DNA of 47,051 nucleotides, taken from Pigoraptor vietnamica (taxonomy: Eukaryota > Opisthokonta > Filasterea). The stretch spans positions 1 through 47,051 of the forward strand of contig CALSCQ010001123.1 of assembly GCA_943704525.1 (NCBI GenBank), in the 5' to 3' direction. The notes beneath the pieces were generated by a model. That model was given only the letters and a program-made list of their open reading frames with translations. It made no database searches and was not told where the DNA came from. Every line of letters starts with the position of its first letter. The stretch's first letter is position 1. The translations under genes were made by a program, and so were the position numbers. Positions 1 through 13,200 of the stretch are shown piece by piece.

Positions 1-167
<167 letters not shown>

Positions 168-1185
168 TCTCACAAATGATCTCCGACTTACGCCATAGTG
201 TCGACCATCGCCCGGTGGACAACCTCCGTTGCTACCGCCATCTGGCAGGGCCGCGGTATGTGTATATGTATGCAGGCATACAGTTATCTTCACGGTCTGT
301 GCAAGTGCGCTGAGTTCTTCTGCCGGCATTCTCGTGCAACTTGCGTGTTTTTTTTTGTTTGTTTGTTTTTTTTGGTTTGGAATAATGAAAGCTGAGGTTC
401 GTGCAGGACGCAAGCGAGGCGCGGACTCCGATGACGACGAGCGTGAGTCGAAGAGGCCTAGAGGTTGGTCAGACGTTCGTTTTGATTGGCAATGCACTTT
501 CGCGATATGTGCATGAATTCCTGTCTTCGATCTTTCTTGTGCGCTTTCGTTGTAAAGATATGTGCCTTATTATGTCTTGCATGCGTGTCCCAAAAAATAC
601 GCCTGTAACTCATGCGTTACTCTCGTTCTCACTTCCAGCGGCGGGCAGCGGGTCAGGATGTGAGTAGTATTGCCGGTTGCGTGATCCGTTGTTTGCGTAT
701 GTTGCTCCAAGTCCTAATTTGGTCGTTGCTGTTTGCTCACGGCCGTTTTGCCTGACGGTTTGTTGTCTGATTGGTCGCTGCGTTGGCCACAGCCAGCCTA
801 TATTCCCTACTTTTCTGCGTGTCTCGTATCTTCGTCGGTTTGACGTGCATTATCTTGTTAGTGCGCTTTTCCACTGTTGCTGTGGTGCGAAATTTGCGGC
901 ATTGACACATCTGACGACAGCCTCCATTATGTCAACGCAGTGTCGCTAGTGGGAGGTGACGGAGACTGCGTATGCGCATCATCCTCTATCGACGCGTGCT
1001 TGTGCTGTTCGCTGTTCTTGGCTGGCAATGTCGGCGTTCTGTTCTTTTTTCTCGTTTGACTTGAGGCACAAAGTTTAACACACATTCCACACGCGCGCTT
1101 TCCATTTGCCCGGCCACGCACTGGCGGCCGAATTGTTTGCTTTCTCTCGTTTGACTTGACCAACTCTTGTTCCAACGTTCGGCAG
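168..1185. other. Left flank of the CRN/RHS gene: probable first exon and long intron
   Basis: This stretch is T-rich with many short frames. The only coding-like piece is the frame from ATG 385, encoding about 27 residues rich in Arg, Lys, Asp and Glu with a KRPR motif, after which a donor could lie near 440-465. The remaining sequence to the ggcag acceptor at 1181-1185 shows no domain. Confidence 0.4.
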
Positions 1186-2723
1186 ACAAAATCGTTCTCG
1201 CCGGTCCCCCGCGTTCGCACTTGATACATTTCATCAATGCGCTGATGAAGGACGATTATGTTCTGGCGAACGACTCTTACGTCGACGAGGACGAGGAGGC
1301 AGTGGCCTTCTCGTCGATTACTTTGAATGGTGGTGCACGCTGGTTGGGATCCGTGTACGCGAGCTCGAAACTCTTTGTGCGTCCGTGTTATACAGAGCTC
1401 GCGGACATCGTCGCGTCTAGTGACGGGGGGTGTGTCATTCGGGGCACACCGGGCATCGGGAAAACAGCTATGCTCGGATTTCTGCTGTATCAGTGGATCT
1501 GCGACCCGGACTCTGAACTGCATAAGAAGTTCGATGCTTGTTTGTTTACCAGCGACATAGAGGAAATGGCGGTTCTGCTTGTCCGTTCGCCGACGGGTAA
1601 CTCGATTGATATTCGTACGAGCTACGATCTATGTGCTGAGGGCAGATTCTTTGCCTTGTGGACCCGTATCCGAGTGGAACTAGGCCCGGCGTGATCGTGC
1701 ACGAAAACGTGTTCAACGTCATCGCTGCGTCTCCGTCGACCTCCCTCAAAACTGTTCTTCATCTCACAAGCGTGCGTGAAGTGTATATGCCTGTTTGGAC
1801 GCTGCCCGAGCTGTTGGCTCTGCGAGAGTATGCTTTCAATCACGTGACTGTGCTCGTTGTGAACGACGGGTTCGCGCACGTAGGTGGACTGGTTCGTTAC
1901 GTCTTCGCTAAGAGGGACAGTGTGATGCATTATGCGACCTTTGTGAGGGCCGCCTTGGCTCGGTGCGGCGATGCGGCGCAAGTCATTCGTATTGCGCAGT
2001 TGGCGAACGCATCGTCGGACGATCGTGGTACCGTACACGCTGTTCTACACATGGTCCCTTCGCAGGACTTTCGAACGTATTCTCTTCGGATCTGCACGAC
2101 GTACGTGCTCGACGAATTACTGCGCGTGACAGCCCTGAATGCGTTGCAGGCCGTGAAAGACTTAGTCAGATCGGGCATGGGCGGAATGTACGCCTCGCTG
2201 CGTGTGTCGTTTTACGAACTGGGCTGCGCTCACCAAATCTTCGAGTCGGCCGTGCAGCAGCAGAGGAATGTCACTTCGAAGGCGCGCCCACTTGGGAGTC
2301 CAGGAAGGGCCCAAAATCTGACCCTTCCCGTGCGGAGTTTTGTGCGCTTTCAGGGAGATTTTGCAGCAATCGGGCCGCCACCTGCCGTCTGTACGTACTA
2401 TCGTCCCAACTCGCCGAGTCAGGCTGTGTTTGACGCATTCGTGTTCGACCCTGCGACGCCAAATGTCGTTTCTTTTCTTCAGATGACCGTGTCGACGTCG
2501 CATGGCGTGAAGACGACTCCGGCGAAGTCGGTCGTATTGGCGGCGCGGGCGGATCTTTGGCGCCGGCGTGCAAATTCGGTTGTATTTTGTTGTTCCGAAG
2601 ATGATGTTTATGGCCTATCCGTTGCAACCTTTCGTGACTGCGAAGGGTGACGCCTATCGCGCTGCGCTACCCGGAGAACTCGCGAACAACTTTCAACAAT
2701 GGGTGATCGGGATGGACATCTGA
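1186..2723 (+). pseudogene. CRN/RHS-type P-loop NTPase with C-terminal nuclease-like domain, looks broken
   Basis: The protein resembles the Crinkler/RHS superfamily (oomycete Crinklers, trypanosome retrotransposon-hot-spot proteins), which pair an NTPase with a restriction-endonuclease-fold domain. Visible parts, in order: a leader with GGARWLGSVYASSKLFVRPC, a Walker A loop GTPGIGKT near 1450, a central helical ATPase portion, a C-terminal segment with FLQMTVS near 2475 that matches the family's nuclease core, and the usual QQWV-type ending before a stop at 2721. The coding signal moves between frames in roughly two or three places, so the copy looks broken, though unrecognised introns cannot be excluded. 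A possible first exon with a KRPR nuclear-localisation-like stretch starts at ATG 385; the acceptor before 1186 is ggcag. Family members are often multicopy and linked with mobile DNA. Age cannot be judged, but domain motifs are still clear, so the copy seems fairly recent. Confidence 0.7.
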
Positions 2724-3883
2724 GCATCTTTGAACATGCTGTTGCCGCGGTCAGTTTTCGTACGACGGCGGTCTCAATTGCGCCGTTATTCTATGCGAGC
2801 ATTGCGTTGTGGGGGTCGTTGTACGTCAATCAGCTGGCAGAGCGACGAACATTCTACTGCAAGTAACGTCGTTCGACGCCTCGTCTCGTCCGCCGCTTCT
2901 TGCGCCGTTACGACGCGGTGTTGTCGCGAGCCAGGGCTCGCCTATCGAGTTTGTTCGGGCGTACACGTTGGCGTGCATGGGCACGTGGTCGCTTCGTCGG
3001 CGGGTTCTCCGAACCGACGAATCGGCTTACACGGCGTAGCGTACTCTGAGGAGTCGATCCGTCGGTGCGAGGTCGATTGTTTGGAGCTCAGAACGGACGG
3101 GTCTTCGTCGTCACAGAATGATTATAGCTGTGGGTGCTGACAGAGTTCTGTGATGTGTACTAATCATACAGGCACCGCGCAACTTACACACGCCCATGGT
3201 ATGCAGCCCAATCACGAGCGGCCGTCGCGAGCACGTATGCGTGGGACTTACCAGGAACGGTCCCGTGTCGGCTGTGAGTTTTTGTATAGTAATAGTATTA
3301 CTTCAGACTGAGTTTGGGCTGCCAACGTATCTTCTTCCAATCGGTTACTGTTTTGTTGCAGAGTGACTGAGCTCGTATAATATTATCTGTGTGCAATACT
3401 CTCCTTCCAACTCCTTACGAGCCTCTCCTTTTCAGAGCTCTTTCGGCTGCGTACGCGACCGACGCGGCGGCGCCTTGAGGCGGCCGCAGCCCGCTTGATA
3501 AACCGTGCGCCTCAGTGGCACAATTCACACACATGACACCACTGTCACAGACTGTGAGCCACACAATTGATATACCTGCACACCGGATACACACACGATA
3601 CGAATTAATTATGCACAGTCACACTCCACCGGTCGGGCGCACACACTGGAACAATTGAGAGACAAAGAACATTGTCAATTGAGCCTGCCGGAGCCGGCAG
3701 ACAGAACTCGTCGAGACTGGCGCGGACTGAAGGATCGGTGGCCTGGGAATTTATTTTAGTAGGGATAATGACACTGACTAACTTGGCATTCTAATTAAAA
3801 ACTGCCACTCTGTCAGTTGCCCATTGCAGCATATCTAATGCTCTGTCCCGTCGGTTATATATTATTCGGTCCGTAATAGAGCC
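2724..3883. other. Intergenic region, no gene recognised
   Basis: About 1.16 kb between the CRN/RHS gene and the 3' end of the Tim44-like gene. A 136-codon open frame at 2730-3140 has no recognisable domain and is best taken as chance in GC-rich DNA. From 3140 the base composition becomes more AT-rich, with a short perfect inverted repeat (CTGCCGG/CCGGCAG) near 3687-3702. Confidence 0.5.
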
Positions 3884-5043
3884 TTATCGTTCGATGAGGT
3901 TGACGACGCGGTCAATGTCGGCCACGCGCCACTCGAGCTCTGTTATCCCGCTTTCCTCCGAAAGGAACGCCTCGAACGTCACGCGGTGTGTTGCGGGGAC
4001 CTCTTCGTCCGAACCGACAAGCACGCGGTCCTGCGTCTTGATCGAGAACACCTCGCTGCACTGGCACGCGGCCTCCACCTGCGCAGGGAATGAATGAGCC
4101 AGGGGGACGAGTGTACTGACATTTTGAGAACGCAAGATGAGGGGGGCTAAGGTAAGAGCGTCAATAAACAACCCGCTCGTGCACAGCGATATGACGGTCG
4201 CAGCCAGAGCACCGAATAAGCGCGAAGCACCCGGAAGCCCACCTGCACTTTCAGCCCTGCCCTGAGGGCCCTAAAGCTCAGCGCGTTCGCCGGAACGCGC
4301 TCGCCGCCGTCCGCGCGGAGCCACGCCGTGTCAATGTACAGCTTGTGTCCGAAAAAGTCGTCCACGTGCATCGCACCGCCGCGTATCGAGGCCGGGTTCC
4401 CAACAACGACGCGCAGTCGCCGCACCCGCGGCAACGTGAAGCTCTCCGGGTTCACTTTGAGCGACAGCGTCATGCCCTGCTTCGCCATCCACAGGAACGA
4501 GTCGCGAAAACGGCGCAGCAGCTCGGGGCCCAGCAGCGGCACCATCGGCTCAATGTCGCGGCGGGAGACGAGATCGGTCACCACCTTAAATGCTTGCAGT
4601 GCGCCCGCGCGAAAGTCCGAGTCCCAGTAGGACGGCGGCGCCACGGCGAGGCCAAACGTGCGCATGCCTATGTTGTTGGCGAGCGTGAGGCGGACCGAGT
4701 CAATGATGCCGCCGTCGTCCGGGTACGCCGTGGAGAAGTGCCGCGACGCATTCCAGGGAAAGTTCTCCGCGATTTCCTCCGGCGCAGGCACCTTGTCAAG
4801 CGGCGCGTTGCTCTCGTCGGGGACGGATGCGGGCGCGGGGACAGGGGGAGGGGAGCGGTCGTCGCCGGTGGGCGGCCGTGGGATGCGCGGGTCTGTCGGC
4901 CGCACTGTGTAGGCCCTGTAGACGCAAAGGGCGGCGCGCGGCAAGAGGCATCTTACGGTCGATGCGAGAGGCACAGCGGTCGCTAGTGAGAGGGAATGTC
5001 GCACTGCGGCGGGTGCGGCGCGGAAGAGCGCGCGCGACGCCAT
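3884..5043 (-). CDS. Tim44-like domain mitochondrial protein (TIM44/MBA1/MAIP1 superfamily)
   Basis: Two exons on the minus strand, 5043-4243 and 4078-3884, joined by a phase-0 intron (gtgggc...gcgcag), give 331 residues. ATG 5043 was chosen because it opens a typical mitochondrial presequence (MASRALFRAAPAAVRHSLSL, no acidic residues); an ATG 69 nt upstream is in frame. After a Pro-rich linker (residues 50-90) the C-terminal ~220 residues look like a Tim44-like fold: a conserved YWDSDFRAGALQAF stretch, then strand-rich sequence ending in EWRVADIDRV. In this superfamily TIM44 tethers mtHsp70 to the inner-membrane translocase, MBA1/mL45 bind mitoribosomes, and MAIP1 works with the m-AAA protease. 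Which role applies here is not shown by the sequence. It is divergent from HEATR6. The mitochondrial and superfamily calls are firm; the subfamily is open. Confidence 0.75.
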
Positions 5044-5346
5044 TGCAGCAGTGTGTGGGATGTGAAAACGCGTCGCGGTCAGAAGGTGCGCTAGAGACGC
5101 CGCATGGACCACGCGAGCGCTGAAGCCGTGGAGTACGATAAAGTCGTTTGCGGCTGATGCGGAGAGAGAGAGAGAGAGAGAGTGCTAAAAAACTGCCGCT
5201 CTGTTGGTGGCGCAGACAGCTGTGCCGTGTTACAGTCACGTGAGCAGTGACGCACGGAATGCGCTGAAAATCTCTAACCGTCACACCACACACACACACA
5301 CACACACACACACGCCCCTCTCTCTCGCACACGCGCGCACGAGGGC
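5044..5346. promoter_or_regulatory. Divergent promoter of the Tim44-like gene and HEATR6
   Basis: The 303 bp between two divergent start codons must hold both promoters. It contains an (AG)n run at 5161-5182, a palindromic E-box TCACGTGA at 5236-5243 and a (CA)n run at about 5287-5313, only 34 bp before the HEATR6 ATG. No TATA box is evident. Confidence 0.6.
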
Positions 5347-7860
5347 ATGGGGCGCGAGGACGACGCGCGTCGATGGGCCGCGGCGTCGCAGGCGGCGCTG
5401 CACGTGGCCGCACCGCCGGGCGCGCGCCTGGATGCCCTTAACGCGCAGGTGGTTGGGACAGCTCTCGACGACCTCATCGCGCTGCAGTACCCCCTCTCGC
5501 ACGTGACCGCGGACGAGGCCGCAGCGCTGCTTGTGCCCCTCTGCCGCCTGGTCTCTGCATCGCCAACTGCCGTGTCTGCGGCCGAGTTGGCGTCGTCGAA
5601 GGTCCTTCAGCTTGCCGCGGCGCTCGTGAACAGGCAGGGCCTCGCACAGCACGCGGCCGCCGTCGATGCCGTGCTCGATCTCGCCACTTCCCGCCTTCGC
5701 GCGCGCCACCACTGGCTCCTGGCGGATGCGCTGCGGGCCATTGGCGCCGTGGCCTACGACAACGCGCCGGCGTGCGCGCGTTACCTGGACGCCCTACTGG
5801 CCGAGTCGCACGGCGCTCTTCTCGCCCTCGTGCGCTCGTTCGGCGCAGACGCGGAGATCCGAAGACTGGCCGTTGCGTGCGCGGGCAGCTTGTGTGCGGG
5901 TGCGCCGCCGCAGCGCCTGACGCCGCATCTGCCCGGCGTCCTTTCTGCGTCGATTGCCAGCCTAGAGGACTGCGCGGCCGTGGCGCCGGGCGATGCTGCC
6001 GGTGGTCGGTTGCTGTGTGCCACGTACAAGGCGCTGCAGGCGGCGATCGCGGCTGCGCGGACCGTGCCGTCCCTGCCGACTGTGCTTGCGGCCGTGAAGA
6101 CGCACATGTTTCACGGTCTCGACGCAGCCGCCTCCGAGTCCCTGGGGTCGTCCTCCTTTGGACTGCCGCGCGAGACGAGCGCTCGGTACGATCTGCTTGC
6201 CATGCCCGCGAGTGCACGCCCACCCGCGGTCGAGCAGCTGCAGCAGGCGCACGGACAACCCGGATCTCCCGCGCAGGCGTCGTCGCCGTCGGGCCGTCGC
6301 GGTTCGGGTGCGCGTGGCCGTGCATCGCTGTCGGGTGCACCACGCGGAGCGGAGGGCGCGGAGGGAGAAGGGGGTGCGCTGCGCCTCAGCTCTGACTCGG
6401 AGGTGTCTGACCTCGGCGACTTTGGTCTGCGCGCGAGGTGTGTGGGCGGCCGTGTGTACATGTCCGTCGTGAACAACTTTTGTAGTAACAGCAGCGTATT
6501 TTCTTTTTCGATCTTGGTTCGTATTTCCTATATGTTGCGCCTTGCCTTCTGACGTGCAAGTTGCCCCTCCCAGGCCCGAACGCCTCGCCGCCTCGAAGGT
6601 GCGGCAGTGTGCGCTGCAGTGCTTGCAGGCGATTGCGAAGACGGCGCCGCGGAGAGACCTGCAGGCGTACTGGCCCTCCCTTGTCCCGGACAGCCAGCAA
6701 CCCACGCAGCGCACGCTCCTCACGTCCGTCCTGCACGACCCGAATCCCAAGGCACGCCTCGCTGCGCACGCCGCCCTCGCCGCCCTCCTCGACGGTTCGA
6801 GGCAATACCTTTCCGTTGCGTCCGAAGCAGCGACGCCGGCGGCTGCCAGTGCGCCGCGCGCGCAGGCCTTCACGCCACTCTCAGCGACCGTTGCGGGAAT
6901 GATCGACGCCCTCCATGCCGGTCTTGCGACGGCCGTTCGCAGCGAAGTGGCAAATGCGGCCTGCCTCGCACAGGCGCTGCGCACGCTCGCCGTGCTGGCG
7001 GCCAACGCACCCTACGACAGGCTGCGGCCGGGTCGCGCGGCGGCGTTGCTGAGCCTCGTGGGGGCACACACGGCACCAGAGGCGAACGGCGTCGTGCGTG
7101 ACGTGAATGTTCGAGTGGCTGCTCTCACGTGCATTGGCAGCGTGTTGTCGGCGCGGGGCTCCCCTCTTCCCGAGATCGCGGCGATGTTGTCGGGCGATGG
7201 CGCTGTCGTGAGTGCGCGGGGCGTTGCGGACATGCTTGCGGCGCGTGAGGCGGTGCCTCTGCGGGTGGAAGCGTGCCAGGTTTTGTGCGTCATGGCGCGC
7301 GGTTACTATGCGGCGACCGTCGCCTCGTGCTGGAAGGAGGCGCTCGCCGCGGTGCTTGGCTGCGCCGGCGACACGGACCCGACAGTGCGCATGTACGCAG
7401 TGCGCGCGATAGAGGAGATTGGGAAGGGTGTGCGTGCGGGGGACGCGCGGTCGGCGCCGGTGTACTGGGCCACTGCTCTCGACGCGCGCGTGACGGCGCT
7501 GCTTGGGGATCCCTCGCCGCTCGTGCGGGCCGCTGCGTGCGATTGCGTGTCGGCGATTGGCCAGGAGTGCTTTGCGGGTGAGTCGTCCGGGGATCCTTAG
7601 TGCGTTGACGGTGTCTCTGTTTCGAATCCGTGAAATCCTAATCTCTACGTCGTATTTGCTCTCTACTGACTTGGTCGCTACCTTTCTCCACTGGCGCAAT
7701 AGGCGTCCCACGTGACCGGGGGCTGCTCTGCATCACGCTTGTCCTCGGCCTCAACGACGACGAATCGCCCGTCGTGAAGGCCGCCGCCTGCCGAGCTCTC
7801 GGAGTCTTTGTGCTGTGGCCATCCTTGCGGGAGGTGAGACGGGAAACAGTGCGTGCGTGC

Positions 7861-7912
<52 letters not shown>

Positions 7913-9539
7913 TTGCCTCACTTGTTCTGACGTCACTTTTTCCATCATCGTCTTCGTATTCGCAGGACCTCTGTTTTGTCGCGGACATGGCCAATGCCGT
8001 GCTCCAGTCGGTCGCCAACGAGAACCTCAACGTGCGCGTCCGGGGCAGTTGGGCGCTCGGCAACCTGTGCGAGAGCCTCGTTGCCCTTCGGTGTGTATTG
8101 GACTCGTGATTCGCACCAAAGTGGGCGCTGTCTCGCTGCTCCATCTGACTTCCCTATTTCTCCATAGTGATGCCGTTGCGGCCGGTGGTGTTGACGCACA
8201 CGTGGAGGACGCCCCGACGACCCTGCTGCTGCGGCTGGCCCGCGCAGCGCTCACGTGCGCGCGTGACAACGACAAGGTGTGCACACTACAACTTCGTTTG
8301 AAATCTATTCCATAGTTGCTGACTGTCTCTCCGTCCTATGTTATTTCCCACAGGTGCGCATGAACGCTGTGCGAGCCCTCGGCAACCTTTTGCGCCGTGC
8401 GGACGCCGAGTTCCTCTCGTCATCGGACGGGCGGACACTCGCGCTGGACATGGGCGACGCACTGGTGAAGGCGTCGAAGACGGGGCCGGTGAAGGTGCGC
8501 TGGCGCAGTGCTCGTGTTACACATCGTCTCACACTTCGTATCTGTGCCGCTCTAGAATTGTATGTATGTTCATTGCCATGTGTGTGCTTACGCTCCGCTC
8601 ATGTTGGATTGCGCGTGCGCAGTTGCGGTGGAATGCGTGCTACGGCATAGGTAATGCCCTGCGGAACCCTCTCCTCTGCGCATCTGCGGCACCGCGACCC
8701 CACGAGCACGCGCCCGCACGTGCCGCGTGGCCACAGCCGGCGATCGACGCGCTGGTTGCCGTTGCATCCGACAGCAAGAATTTCAAGGTGCGCATCAACG
8801 CCGTCGCCGCTCTCTGTGTGCCGGCGCGCCGCGAAGACTACGGCGCCGCGGCCAACCCCGAGGTGCTTGCGGGCGTCGTGTCTGGACTCGTGGCGGCGTT
8901 TGCGGCGGCGGAATCCGTCGATGACTTCACGGAATTCAAGTACCAACAGACGCTGCAGGACCAGGTAAGCATGCAAAGCGTGCGTTTGGGTGGATGTGAG
9001 GGCCGCAGTGGGGCGTGGCTGCTGTTGCATTGAAGTGAAGCCGCTGTTAGACAGTGTTAATCTGGGAAACCTGCCTCACCCTTTTGCCGCAATCCGTCAG
9101 CTGGGTGTGAGTTTGTGCCATGTGATTGGCGTGTCGGGGGCGTCCGACCGTATCGCGCTTGCACGGGCGGTGGCTGCGCGCGCGGACGACTTTCTGCGAC
9201 TCGTCGACCGCCACATCGCTCGAACAGAGAGTGGCGCGCTGCAGCTTTCTACTGCTGACCAGTCGGGAGAGGTACGTGAGCAAGAGATGCGTGCACGCAG
9301 GCGCATGCATGCTTATCTGCTTTGTATTTCAGAACGACCACGATGACGACGGAGCGGTGGAAACGATCGCCCTCGCCGACGACAAGCCGGCCACTGCCGT
9401 GTCAACGACGCACGTACGGACAGTATGTGCCGCTGTCGCCGACGCACTGGAGTTTGCGGGGAGCACAAGCGCACTTCGGGCACCAGCTGGACTGGCGCAG
9501 GCCCTCAGACAGCGCGCGGCGACTCCGCAGCCAATGTAG
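5347..9539 (+). CDS. HEATR6: HEAT repeat-containing protein 6
   Basis: Nine exons (5347-6437, 6574-7577, 7703-7833, 7966-8090, 8168-8276, 8354-8494, 8623-8964, 9101-9271, 9333-9539) with agreeing phases give 1106 residues, close to human HEATR6 (about 1180). Exon 1 holds the N-terminal DUF4042-like helical region, then a Ser/Gly/Arg-rich linker and the acidic SDSEVSDLGDF segment that precedes the central repeats in the animal protein. Diagnostic stretches include SKVRQCALQCLQAIAKTAPR, ITLVLGLNDDESPVVKAAAC, GSWALGNLCESL and LRWNACYGIGNALRN. The whole protein is an alpha-solenoid of HEAT repeats, so a scaffold role is likely; the human protein is poorly characterised apart from its amplification in breast cancer. 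Intron 3 carries a long GC/GT repeat. Confidence 0.93.
7861..7911 (+). repeat. (GC)n(GT)n microsatellite in HEATR6 intron 3
   Basis: Alternating GC then GT dinucleotides fill most of the 132-nt intron 7834-7965, beginning 27 nt after the donor. Such runs can form Z-DNA and vary in length. Confidence 0.9.
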
Positions 9540-10295
9540 AGATGCGCCCTGTTGGCATGGGATGGACAAATCCGGTCTCAAAGCAGGTTTTTTTTTTATC
9601 TGCATGCGTTGCGAGTGCCACGCTCCCATGCGATAGGCGGCACTTTTTGGCGTTGACGTGACAGCCACGTCGACTGACCCAGCACCAAAACGCCGTGATG
9701 ATGCACTGCGCGATGGGGTGGGGGTTAGGTGCGGGGTGAAACAAAGGCGTTTCACGGCTGTATGCGCTGAAACTCCCACCCATGCCCAAACCATGTAACC
9801 TCCACAATGCATTAAACTGCATACTGAGCGGGTATGAAGAAACCCTCACCCTCTCATCTCCATCTAATCCCCACCTTGACCCACACATTTTTGTGGGTGT
9901 GCGCTCACTATGGCACAGTATTACGCACGCGCCCCCTGCCCTGAGTCACCACCCCATTTTTGAGCCATTTTTGATACATTATCTATGGAGTGTGGTACTT
10001 TATTTCAACTTGTACCGCGGCGCCCGCAGATCGGAACTTCACACCGAGCAGGTGTTGGCCACGCACACCGAACACGCGCATCTTCTCTCTTCTTTTCTTT
10101 AGCACGCGTACATGTGTGCGCTACTGTCGACCTGTGCGTCGTCTTGTCTGTTGCGGCGCTGCTTCTGCTCTTGCATGGCGAATGCGGGCTGAGTCGCACA
10201 CACACGGCTAGTGCTCGACGGGGAGAAGCGCGTCCGTGCATTCTCCGGCGGACGGGGGCGACGGCGGGCATCCGCCTGCTGCGACCCCCGCGGAA
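9540..10295. other. Intergenic region between HEATR6 and GBF1
   Basis: About 755 bp with no convincing gene. It should hold the HEATR6 3' end and the GBF1 promoter. Visible structure: a T10 run near 9586, a G-rich stretch at about 9714-9740 with four G-runs that could form a quadruplex, and a perfect ACCCACA/TGTGGGT inverted repeat near 9879-9900. No tRNA or snRNA motif was recognised. Confidence 0.5.
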
Positions 10296-13200
10296 ATGGC
10301 GCCGCCCGCGAATGGCGTGCACATTGTGCAGGCCGAGATCACGCTCGTGGTGACGTCGATGCGGCGCAACCAGCGCTGGTCGTCGTACCAGGGGGAGGAG
10401 CGGGATCCCATACTGCAGCGCTTTGCGGCGCTCAAAGAGCTGCTCACTGTTGCGACGGGTGAGGAAACAGCGGTGTTCGTTCTGTGCGTGTCTGTGTGTT
10501 GCGGGAATGGTGTGTGCGTGGCCCGTGTATCGACAGCATGTGTCCTCTCTGTCGGCGCATGGCCGCTCACGTGCACCGTCGCAGACCTGCACTCCGTCGA
10601 CATTGGCGATTTGATTGGGCCCTTTCTCGAGGTCATTCGGTCGGAGGAGACGACCGGGCCGATCACCGGCGTGGCGCTGTCGTCCGTCAATAAGTTTCTG
10701 TCGTATGGCATTCTGGGTGAGAACGCGCACTTGCCGCCTGCGGAGCAGTTCGTGGCGATTGTTTCGATTGCTAACTCGCTGTTGGCCGTGCGTGTAGATC
10801 CGGACTCGCCGCACGCGAGCCGAGGCATTCGCATGATTGCGGACGCCGTTACGAACGCGCGCTTTCCGGCGACTGACGCCGTGACGGACGAGGTCGTGCT
10901 CATGAAGATTGTGCAGGTGCGCCTCGGATGTGTATGGCTGTGGTAATGGCCTGTGGTGGCTGATAGTGTGGGCAAGTGTGTCTGTGCGTGTGCGTGTGTG
11001 GAATGCGTCTGGTGCAATGTGTTTGCCAAAAGTGCTTGAAGTGACACTGTTCCTTTTTTCCTTGTCCCACGCACGCGTGCAGGTGCTCCGAACGGTGCTA
11101 ATGACGCCCATCGGACGTCTTTTGAGTGACGACGCCGTGTGCGAGATGATGCAGACATGCTTTCGGATATGCTTCCAGAAGCGCCTCAGCGGTGCGTGGG
11201 CGACACAGTGTTCTGCGAGGGCACCCGCACTTTGCCCTCGCTTCTCGCGGTTTCACAATTGCGTTTGGCTCGTGTTGTTTCGTGCGTTACATGCACACGT
11301 GCACTATGGAAGACGTTCTCACTCGTCACGTGCGCGCACCCGTCGCAGAGGTCCTTCGGCGGTCGGCCGAGCAGACGCTCGTGGACATGATCCAGCGACT
11401 CTTCGGGAGGTGGGTCTGCGCTCACGTGATTTCGTGGCGCGCTGCCATACATGCATCAAACACGCACCTGATGCGTCCCCGTGTGCGCTTGTTCAGGCTC
11501 GACGAGTTTGTTGGGACGGACGCCGACGCCAACACGGCGTCGATATCCGCGGCGGCCCCTGCGGAGCCCGCTGCGGGCGTCCTCACCACCAGCGACAAGA
11601 CGAGCAATGTCCTGCAGCCCGCGCCGCAGCTGGGACACGCCGGCCTGGCACCGAACGCACGTGACTCTGGGTCTGCTGGTTCCCCGGCACCGCCTTCGGA
11701 GGCTGAGGCGGACGGCTACGACGTCGTGATTGTCGCGGCCGATGTGTCGTCGGACGGCGCGCAGCACTCGGAAGCTTCGGGCCCTCCCGTCGCGCACGTG
11801 TCGGCAGACGGGTCGTCGACGCCCGTGCCGCGGGCAGCAACGCCACTCGACGCGCCTGCTGCGCTGGACGATGCGTTTGTGAACAAGCAGGGCGTGCGCT
11901 TTGCGAACCAGGAGGCCCTCGCGAACGAGCTTGCCGAGGCCATGGAGCGGCCGCTGTCGAGCGCGTCGGAGGAAGAGCGCCCCTCGGTGCCGCACGGGCT
12001 GCCGTGCGTGCGCGAGCTGCTGCGGTTTCTCATTTCGCTAGCAGACATCACGGACAGGAACAACTCTGACGCCATGCTGCAGATGGGGCTGACGCTGATC
12101 ACGGTCGCTCTCGAGAGCGGCGGCCACTCGATCTCGCGCCACCCGACGCTCATGGACCTCGTGCGGGACCGCCTGTGCCGGTGCGCCTTCCGCCTGCTGC
12201 TGTCGGACTCTGTGCCACTGTTCCTGCTCGCCCTCCGCGTGTGCTTTCTGCTGTTCGAGGGACTGCGCGCGGGCCTCAAGTTCCAGCTCGAGTCGTTCAT
12301 CACAATACTCATGGGCCGCATCGGATCGCCCGACCAGCAACATCCGGGGACGCAGCAGCCCGCGAGTCGCACGCAGGCGCCCGTCAGCGGCGCGCCGTCG
12401 CTCACGGGCGTGTACGTCGGGCCCGTGGAGGTGCAGGAGCTCGCGCTCGACTGCCTCGTGCAGCTGTGCCGGATCCCGTCGTTTGTGGCCGAGCTGTACC
12501 TCAACTACGACTGCGACCTCTACTGCTCAAACCTCTTTGAGCTGCTTGCGAAATTTGTCTCGAAGAACGCCTTCCCCGCGCACGGCTCGCTCTACATGAC
12601 CCACGTGCTCTCCCTCAACGCGCTCCTCGCCGTCGTCGACTCGATCGAGGCGCGGTGCCACGACGCCAAAACGCAGCCTCGCCCCGGTGCCCTCGCCGCG
12701 CTTCACTCACTCGCCGTCGCCGCCAAGGACGCCCTCGCGAACGCGGCGGGGTCGCTTGCGTCGGTCACGCGCTCGGACAGCACCGATTCGTCACGGAGCG
12801 ACGCGCACGGTCACCCCGTGCTGAGGCGGCGCGTGTCGCGGCGGCTAGAGTCGTGCGGGCCGCCGTCGCTGGATCCCGACCACCTGCCGACACCCGAGGA
12901 ACTGATTGAGCACCGGCAGCGCAAGAAGCTGCTGGTGGCCGGCGCGGAGCAGTTCAACACGAAGCCGCGCAAGGGCATTCAGTTTCTGCAGGAGCACGGG
13001 CTGCTGACGGACCCCGTCGACCCCGTCGCGGTGGCGGACTTTCTCCGCAATAACCCCCGTCTGGACAAGAAGATGATCGGGGAGTACATTGGCGACAAGG
13101 CGAACCTCGAGGTGCTCCGCGCGTTCGTGACGTCCTTTGACCTCGCGGGCCTGCGCATTGACGAGGCCGTGCGGCTGCTGCTCGAGTCGTTCCGCCTGCC

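Noticed and set aside
2730-3140. 136-codon open frame after the CRN/RHS gene
   Set aside because: No domain, no compositional match to neighbouring genes, and no splice support.
5161-5313. CRISPR-like or functional array in the AG and CA repeats
   Set aside because: These are simple dinucleotide microsatellites without spacers.
7618-7640. tRNA-like TTTCGAATCC in HEATR6 intron 2
   Set aside because: No matching acceptor stem or A-box; it lies within a normal intron.
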